64,000 nucleotides of DNA. Source: Leptodactylus fallax. Taxonomy: Eukaryota > Chordata > Amphibia > Anura > Leptodactylidae. How positions within the stretch are numbered: position 1 is the stretch's first letter; each line of letters starts with the position of its first letter. The translations under genes were made by a program, and so were the position numbers. Under the pieces are notes generated by a model, which saw only the letters and a list, made by a program, of their open reading frames with translations, did no database searches and was not told the DNA's origin. Below are positions 58,473-64,000 of this stretch, in pieces. The stretch lies in NCBI GenBank assembly GCA_947044405.1, contig CAMRHE010000197.1, positions 3,410,001-3,474,000 on the forward strand, in the 5' to 3' direction.

Positions 58473-58824
58473 AGAGGTTGTCCAGGCATTTTTTTTTAAC
58501 CGGGGAGGTGAAAAAAAAAAAAAAATCATACTCACCTGTCACCGATGCTCTGGTGTCCTCCCCAGCGCGGTCCATTCCTGCTGATCCAGCGTCTTCTCAA
58601 AGTGAAACTGCTTGCCGTCTGTGACATCATGGATCGCTTCCGCTGAAACTGTTAATTGGCCTCAGTGGTCACGTGACAGATAGTAACATTGCATACCCTT
58701 CGCTGAGGCCGCTGATTGGCCTCAGCGGTCATGCGTGGCTGAGACTTTTTTTTTTTCTCTTTTTCACTGCCCCCGGCCTATTTAAAGCTTAAACGGGTTG
58801 TCCATTTTTGCCTGGGCAACCACT
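58473..58824. mobile_element. TTAA-flanked miniature element
   Basis: TTAA at 58469-58472 then AGAGGTTGTCCAGGCA; TGCCTGGGCAACCACT then TTAA at 58825-58828. The ends are inverted with two mismatches in 16. An internal duplicated phrase, TGATTGGCCTCAGCGGTCA / TTAATTGGCCTCAGTGGTCA, is 65 bp apart. 352 bp, non-coding. Confidence 0.85.
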
Positions 58825-58828
58825 TTAA

Positions 58829-60754
58829 GTTTTACTAATATTATATATGTGATATTATACAGTAACCATATACATGTATATATGGAAACAAGTAATAATT
58901 TAAAGGGAGACTGTCAGCAATTTCAACCCCTCAAAACTGCTGTTTATAGGATGAGATTAGCAACATAAACATGCCTGGAGAGATGGACATGCAGGGTTGC
59001 ATGACAGAAAAATCCAACTTTTTAATGCCTCTGTGCTGTCATTACAAGTGCTCAGGAGGAGGCCCCTTCATTTACCCCAGACCCCCTGAACTGCATTCCT
59101 CACTGCAGGACCATCTTAATGTTGTAATTTGTCTATTAAACATTTCCATTTACTAAAGCTAAAGCAACAACAACACAGTACTCTCTTGTGTACGGTGACT
59201 GATGCTTTCTTTGCTCTCAGAACTTAACATTTTCTTTACCTTTGACCATGTTTGAAAGAAAGTAACCCTTTAAAGGGAGTCTGATAGTACAAGCTGCAGT
59301 TTTTCTTGTAGTTGTACCTCTGAGGCTGAAGAGTTGCATTTGTTAAGAATACTGACTAATATTTAGAGCTCAAAACTATATGGAAATGGCAAAACCATTG
59401 CAGAATTACTGTTCTCTTTTCCGCTATGCTTCAGACATAATTGTCATATAGAATTAAATTTCCCTTATAACAGTTATATTCCAAGCACGGTTGAGATATT
59501 AGCGGAGTTGAGGAGAGATTTCAACCTACAATAGTTAAAGGTGGTTGGCCCATAGGCAACACATATCACAAATGCTTTGCATGACCACAAAGCAAACTTC
59601 ATTGTGGGCGAGTTGGAGATTTTCAGAAACCGTAAAAAATGATATATTTTTGGAGTTCTTCCATGATAAAAAGATAGAATAATAGGACGTCATTCCGGTT
59701 CTAGGAATAACATGCTGTTCAAAGTATGTGCAGGTTCCCACAAAGACGATGGGTAGGGCTACAAAGGACAAACCGAGATGTAGATGTTTAGGCATGGCAC
59801 TGGGAAGTTGCTCAGAACCCAGTCCTCAATTTCTTCATATTTTTTTTGTCCTCATTAGCTGTATGTCCTCTTTCGCACACATCAAAGAGGGTCGAGTCTT
59901 TGCAAAACCTTGTTTAGTTTCTGTAATTTTGTTATCTTGCTGAGAGGTCAAACACCAGCCTTCCTTCAGCCATGTAGCATAGGCAGACAGATTTTGGGAC
60001 TGAAAATGGATATTAGCATGAGTGCAGATAAGTTATACTTATTGTAACGAAAAGCCATACAGTTTTCCAATATATTTTCTTTAGAAATTCCTCATGGATC
60101 TCAAGATATCTGATTACAGTGTTTCAATAGGAGCTTCCATTGTTTATTTCAGTGGATAAAAATCTCTCCTGGCTATGTACGGTTTGTTAGAAGACAGTAC
60201 TCTATACGGTTACCTGTAAGCAGTCCTGTACCTGTATGTCCATCACAAGACCAGGGGAAGATTTTTGTGACTAGAATTAAAATTTTATATATTATTGCTT
60301 TAGTATGTTGCATGGGTTTTTCACACATGGAGTTTTGCTTTACACATCCTACGAAATGGATAAAGCAGTGGGCACCACTATTATAATATGGGGGTGCGTC
60401 TAAGCCATGGTGAATGAATAATGTGAGCAAAGAAAGAAAAGGCACATGGCTAAAAAGAAGACGCTTGACCCAGTTATGTATCAAAAATATAACATCTTTA
60501 TTGGACAGTAAATAAGTTAAAAACAATTGAAAGAAAGCCAGTCAGTGGAATCTAGAAAATGGCAGGAAAACTTTTATCGTAGTTGGTGAGGTCCATTCAG
60601 ATCTGTATGCGCACACTAAGTATGGAATATGTAATCTATGAAGCTAACCCTGCCAATACAGGCCTACAATCTATACAAACAATTGGCATCTGTGAAATGT
60701 AAAAAAGGAAAATAATAAATACACTAATACAAGTAACCACATGATTTGTGATCA

Positions 60755-60766
<12 letters not shown>
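58829..60766. other. Intronic or flanking stretch
   Basis: TTAA-type ends appear at 58900 (AAAGGGAGACTGTCAGCAAT) and 59270 (AAAGGGAGTCTGATAG), related to the arms at 37388 and 38860. From about 60430 (AAGACGCTTGACCCAGTTAT) the sequence seems to belong to a composite repeat that surrounds the large hairpin. No exon seen. Confidence 0.45.

Positions 60767-60808
<42 letters not shown>
60767..60808. repeat. (CA)n microsatellite
   Basis: About 21 CA dinucleotides, preceded by six TA dinucleotides. Confidence 0.97.
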
Positions 60809-60813
<5 letters not shown>

Positions 60814-60869
60814 AGATTCAGACAGCACATCCCAATGTGAACAGGTGCACACTACTGTGGTAAAATGTA

Positions 60870-61693
60870 TAAAAACAAAAAAGTGTAGCAGCACTCTGAC
60901 ACAGCACAAGGGTATATAGAGAACAGAGATAGCATTGCTGCTATTATTGGCACCTACAAATTAATATGGTGTATAAAGTAAAATTTTGAGGTTCTTAGTT
61001 ATACATATTTGATCAAACAGTAGGAAGCCCACCTGCCCCGACAAGGCGACCTCATTAAGGTGGGACCCTATATTAATGCCTCTATTAAACCCAAAATAAA
61101 TCTACAATGTGAACAAAGGGCAATAACATACCTCTCTTGGACCCAGAACAGGTCTACAATGTGAACACAAGGAAATAACATACCTCTCTTGGACCCAGAA
61201 CAGGTCTACAATATGAACACAGGGCAAATAGGATCTAGAGGACCCAGAACATGTCTACAATGTGAACACAGGGCAAATAGGATCCAGAGCATACTCAACT
61301 TAAAATAGCCTAGGGGCAAGTTGAGTATGCTCTGGATCCTATTTGCCCTGTGTTCATATTGTAGACCTGTTCTGGGTCCAAGAGAGGTATGTTATTTCCT
61401 TGTGTTCACATTGTAGACCTGTTCTGGATCCAAGAGAGATATGTTATTGCCCTGTGTTCACATTGTAGATTTATTTTGGGTTTAATAGAGGCATTAGTAT
61501 AGGGTCCCACCTTAATGAGGTCGCCTTGTCGGGGCAGGTGGGCTTCCTACTGTTTGATCAAATATGTATAACTAAGAACCTCAAAATTTTAGTTTATACA
61601 CCATATTAATTTGTAGGTGCCAATAATAGCAGTAATGCTATCTCTGTTCTCTATATACCCTTGTGCTGTGTCAGAGTGCTGCTACACTTTTTT

Positions 61694-61699
<6 letters not shown>
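60870..61699. repeat. Large inverted repeat (foldback element) with asymmetric arm
   Basis: The outer ends AAACAAAAAAGTGTAGCAGC and GCTGCTACACTTTTTTGTTT are complementary. So are GTAGGAAGCCCACCTGCCCC and its complement near 61540, and the inner GAGCATACTCAACTT with AAGTTGAGTATGCTC. The loop is about 15 bases (near 61302-61316). The left arm carries one more copy of a roughly 60-bp internal unit (GACCCAGAACAGGTCTACAA) than the right arm, so about 60 bp would bulge out. Arms are about 380-430 bp with high identity. Confidence 0.92.

Positions 61700-61738
<39 letters not shown>
61699..61738. repeat. (TA)n microsatellite at the hairpin end
   Basis: About 20 TA dinucleotides directly after the right arm of the large inverted repeat. 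Confidence 0.95.
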
Positions 61739-61742
<4 letters not shown>

Positions 61743-63058
61743 TAACGTGAAAATAAATAAGAAGTCATGCAACAAAGACAATATAAATCATAATTTAAGT
61801 CACTATTGAAAAGACCTACATACCATGGATATCACTAAAAATAATGATGCCTATCTAATGACAGAACCACCGCCATCACCCCACGCGTATTGCCTGCTAA
61901 ACAGGCTTCCTCAGGGGATAATGAATGCACCTAGCCATAGTGCAGCTTATATAGGCAGGCTGAGACAGCGATTTAGTATACTGATTGCACATGTGCTATG
62001 GATCCAGCTAGTCGTCGCCATTAGAATTCAAACTGAGCATGCGTGTGATTATCCAGATCTCGCGAGATCTCAGGGGTTTGTACAAGCCCCCCTTGGAGAC
62101 TCTATGCGCGCTATGTAGGTTGTTATTGCCTCAAAAAATATTGCTTTACATATCCATGACGCTCAGATGTTTGCCTCTAATGTAAAACTGTGTTCTAACT
62201 GTTTGCAGTTGTTTTGAAACCTCTTAAAATATGATTTAACTGGCTTGTAGTTACCAGTAATGGTTAACTGCTATCTGGAAAACTTTTCATAGAATATCTG
62301 CAAATCAACCTAATGATGCGTTTGGTAAAGTGTAAGAATTCAGAGCAGGCTTCAGTTGATCAGCTCTATCCTCTGGCTTTCTTTACTACCTAATCTCTTG
62401 CTTTACTCTGCCTGCCACACTTTGTCTAGGATTTCTGTTGGTGTAATTGGTCTACTCAAGAACGTTGAACCGTATGACTTTGAGGGGAGCCAAAAGATTT
62501 AACATGCAAAGTGCTGAATTTAAATACAGTAGGATGGAAATGGCCTCACCTCTGCAGATATTATGTTGTAGAAAACTTTTAAAATGTTCTTGAAATATTT
62601 TTCTGCCATTTACAAAAAAAGTATAATCATGTGTAAATAATAATTTATTGGCCACTGTTTCCATAATTACTCATCATTAGTCTGCTTTTTATTTATCAGA
62701 CTTCAATTGTATGAATATTTGGAGTGACTTCTCTTTACCTTTAAAACTTCAACATCTCAGGTGACTTACTACAACACTTTAAATTGCAAATGTTGAAACT
62801 GGGGCTGTGCAGAAGACTAAATACTGTATATGTTACAGAAGTCCTTGGTGCTGGCTAAAGATAATGGGGAAAATCTATTAAGACTGGAATTTACTATGTT
62901 AGTCTTAATAAAGACCCCAAGAAGCGTTTCTGAATCACGAGGCTCTGGCCTCTTAATAAATTAGGCTCATGTTCATATGCCAGAATAGAAATCTGCATCA
63001 GTCAGAGCAGATTTTCTATGTAACCATTTTTGTCAAGCCATTTTTCTACTGTGAGTTA
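61739..63058. other. Flanking stretch with probable repeat at its start
   Basis: 61800-62110 (TTGCCTGCTAAACAGGCTTC, then CTCAGGGGATAATGAATGC) looks like interspersed-repeat sequence. The plus frame 61825-62118 across it has no domain. 62865-62930 is a hairpin-type repeat with TATTAAGACTGGAATTTAC and TAGTCTTAATAAA. The rest is featureless. Confidence 0.45.
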
Positions 63059-64000
63059 CAGTGCCTTGCGAAAGTATTCGGCTCCCTTGAACTTTTCAAC
63101 CTTTTGCCACATTTCAGGCTTCAAACATAAGGATATAAAATTAAAATTTTTTGGTGAAGAATCAACAACAAGTTGGACACAATTGTGAAGTGGAACGAAA
63201 TTTATTGGTTATTTTAAAGTTTTGTAAAAAATAAAAAACTGAAAAGTGGGGCGTGCAATATTATTCGGCCCCTTTACTTTCAGTGCAGCAAACTCACTCC
63301 AGAAGTTCAGTGAGGATCTCTGAATGATCCAATGTTGTCCTAAATGACTGATGATGATAAATATAATCCACCTGTGTGTAATCAAGTCTCCGTATAAATG
63401 CACCTGCTCTGTGATAGTCTCAGGGTTCTGTTTAAAGCGCAGAGAGCATCATGAAGAACAAGGACCACACCAGGCAGGTCTGTGATACTGTTGTGGAGAA
63501 GTTTAAAGCCGGATTTGGATACAAAAAGATTTCCCAAACTTTAAACATCCCAAGGAGCACTGTGCAAGCGATCATATTGAAATGGAAGGAGTATCAGACC
63601 ACTGCAAATCTACCAAAACCCGGCCGTCCCTCTAAACTTTCATCTCAAACAAGGAGAAGACTGATCAGAGATGCAGCCAAGAGGCCCATGATCACTCTGG
63701 ATGAACTGCAGAGATCTACAGCTGAGGTTGAGAGAGTCTGTCCATAGGACAACAATCAGTCGTACACTGCACAAATCTGGCCTTTATGGAAGAGTGGCAA
63801 GAAGAAAGCCATTTCTCAAAGATATCCATAAAAAGTCTCGTTTAAAATTTGCCACAAGCCACCTGGGAGACACACCAAACATGTGGAAGAAGGTGCTCTG
63901 GTCAGATGAAACCAAAATCGAACTTTTTGGCCACAATGCAAAACGATATGTTTGGAGTAAAAGCAACACAGCTCATCACCCTGAACACACCATCCCCACT
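63059..64000 (+). mobile_element. Tc1-like transposon, family D, cut by window end
   Basis: Starts after a TA with CAGTGCCTTGCGAAAGTATT, a terminus known from a widespread vertebrate Tc1 family, followed by GAACTTTTCAACCTTTTGCC. The transposase begins about 390 bp in. The right end lies beyond the window. Confidence 0.93.
63451..64000 (+). pseudogene. Tc1-family transposase, frameshifted, partial
   Basis: From ATG at 63451 it reads MKNKDHTRQVCDTVVEKF with a helix-turn-helix (GYKKISQTLNIPRSTVQ) and GRPSKL. The frame is lost near 63725-63745 (AEVERVCP then stop). It continues in another frame with RTTISRTLHKSGLYGRVARR, KKVLWSDETKIELFG (first catalytic Asp) and HHPEHTIPT at the window end. The second Asp and the Glu are outside the window. 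Confidence 0.9.

Noticed and set aside
59210..59270. TTTGCTCTCAG followed by an open stretch, considered as an exon
   Set aside because: No GT donor follows in a useful position and the translation is not coiled coil.
1..64000. CRISPR arrays, operons, riboswitches, bacterial promoters, rRNA or tRNA genes
   Set aside because: The tandem repeats seen are minisatellites or microsatellites in a vertebrate intron. No regularly spaced palindromic repeats, Shine-Dalgarno-led gene runs or cloverleaf-like sequence were recognised.

Overview
The window looks like vertebrate nuclear DNA, most likely from a frog or toad. It has very low gene density, long AT-rich introns, spliceosomal exon boundaries, many Tc1/mariner elements, TTAA-flanked and hAT miniature transposons, L1-type LINE debris and (TA)n/(TG)n microsatellites. 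Nothing prokaryotic or plasmid-like is present. The organism is inferred from repeat style and gene identity only.

The one host gene I recognise is CNTLN (centlein, a centrosomal coiled-coil protein) on the + strand. Six internal coding exons lie at 14963-15063, 36760-36851, 41710-42245, 46239-46335, 51011-51095 and 52198-52403. Their phases join without a break (phase 1, 0, 2, 0, 1, 0) and give a central-to-C-terminal stretch of the protein of about 370 residues. The first visible intron is about 21.7 kb. I did not find the start, the preceding exon or the C-terminal exons; they probably lie outside the window or are too short to see. The intron after 51095 uses either a GC donor or a nearby weak GT donor. 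The third visible exon opens with GTAAGT directly after its AG acceptor, which is the form of a recursive splice site.

The rest is intron or flank filled with mobile DNA. 3.0-4.6 kb: a Tc1 element with a frameshifted transposase. 5.0-9.1 kb: a decayed minus-strand L1-type LINE split by a hAT-like element with an 8-bp target duplication. 8.45-9.57 kb: a segment copied almost perfectly to 17.8-18.9 kb. 9.4-12.2 kb: foldback and other interspersed repeats. 17.3-17.8 kb: a 31-bp minisatellite. 18.9-20.5 kb and 26.6-28.3 kb: two copies of one Tc1 family, the first with an open 339-residue transposase but a missing left tip, the second with both tips but a stop codon and a 143-bp block of degraded sequence. 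24.9-26.6 kb: another Tc1 on the minus strand, in the same microsatellite. 30.7-31.3 kb: a dimeric insertion flanked by a 12-bp direct repeat. 37.4-38.9 kb: a TTAA miniature element interrupted by several Tc1/mariner relics. 47-59 kb: further TTAA elements, including a 2.4-kb piggyBac-like one. 60.9-61.7 kb: a very long hairpin. 63.06 kb to the end: a fourth Tc1 family cut off by the window edge.

I see no new molecular system here. The observations most worth checking are the near-identical 1.12-kb duplication, the degraded sequence block, the splice-site peculiarities of CNTLN, and the dimeric and hairpin elements.
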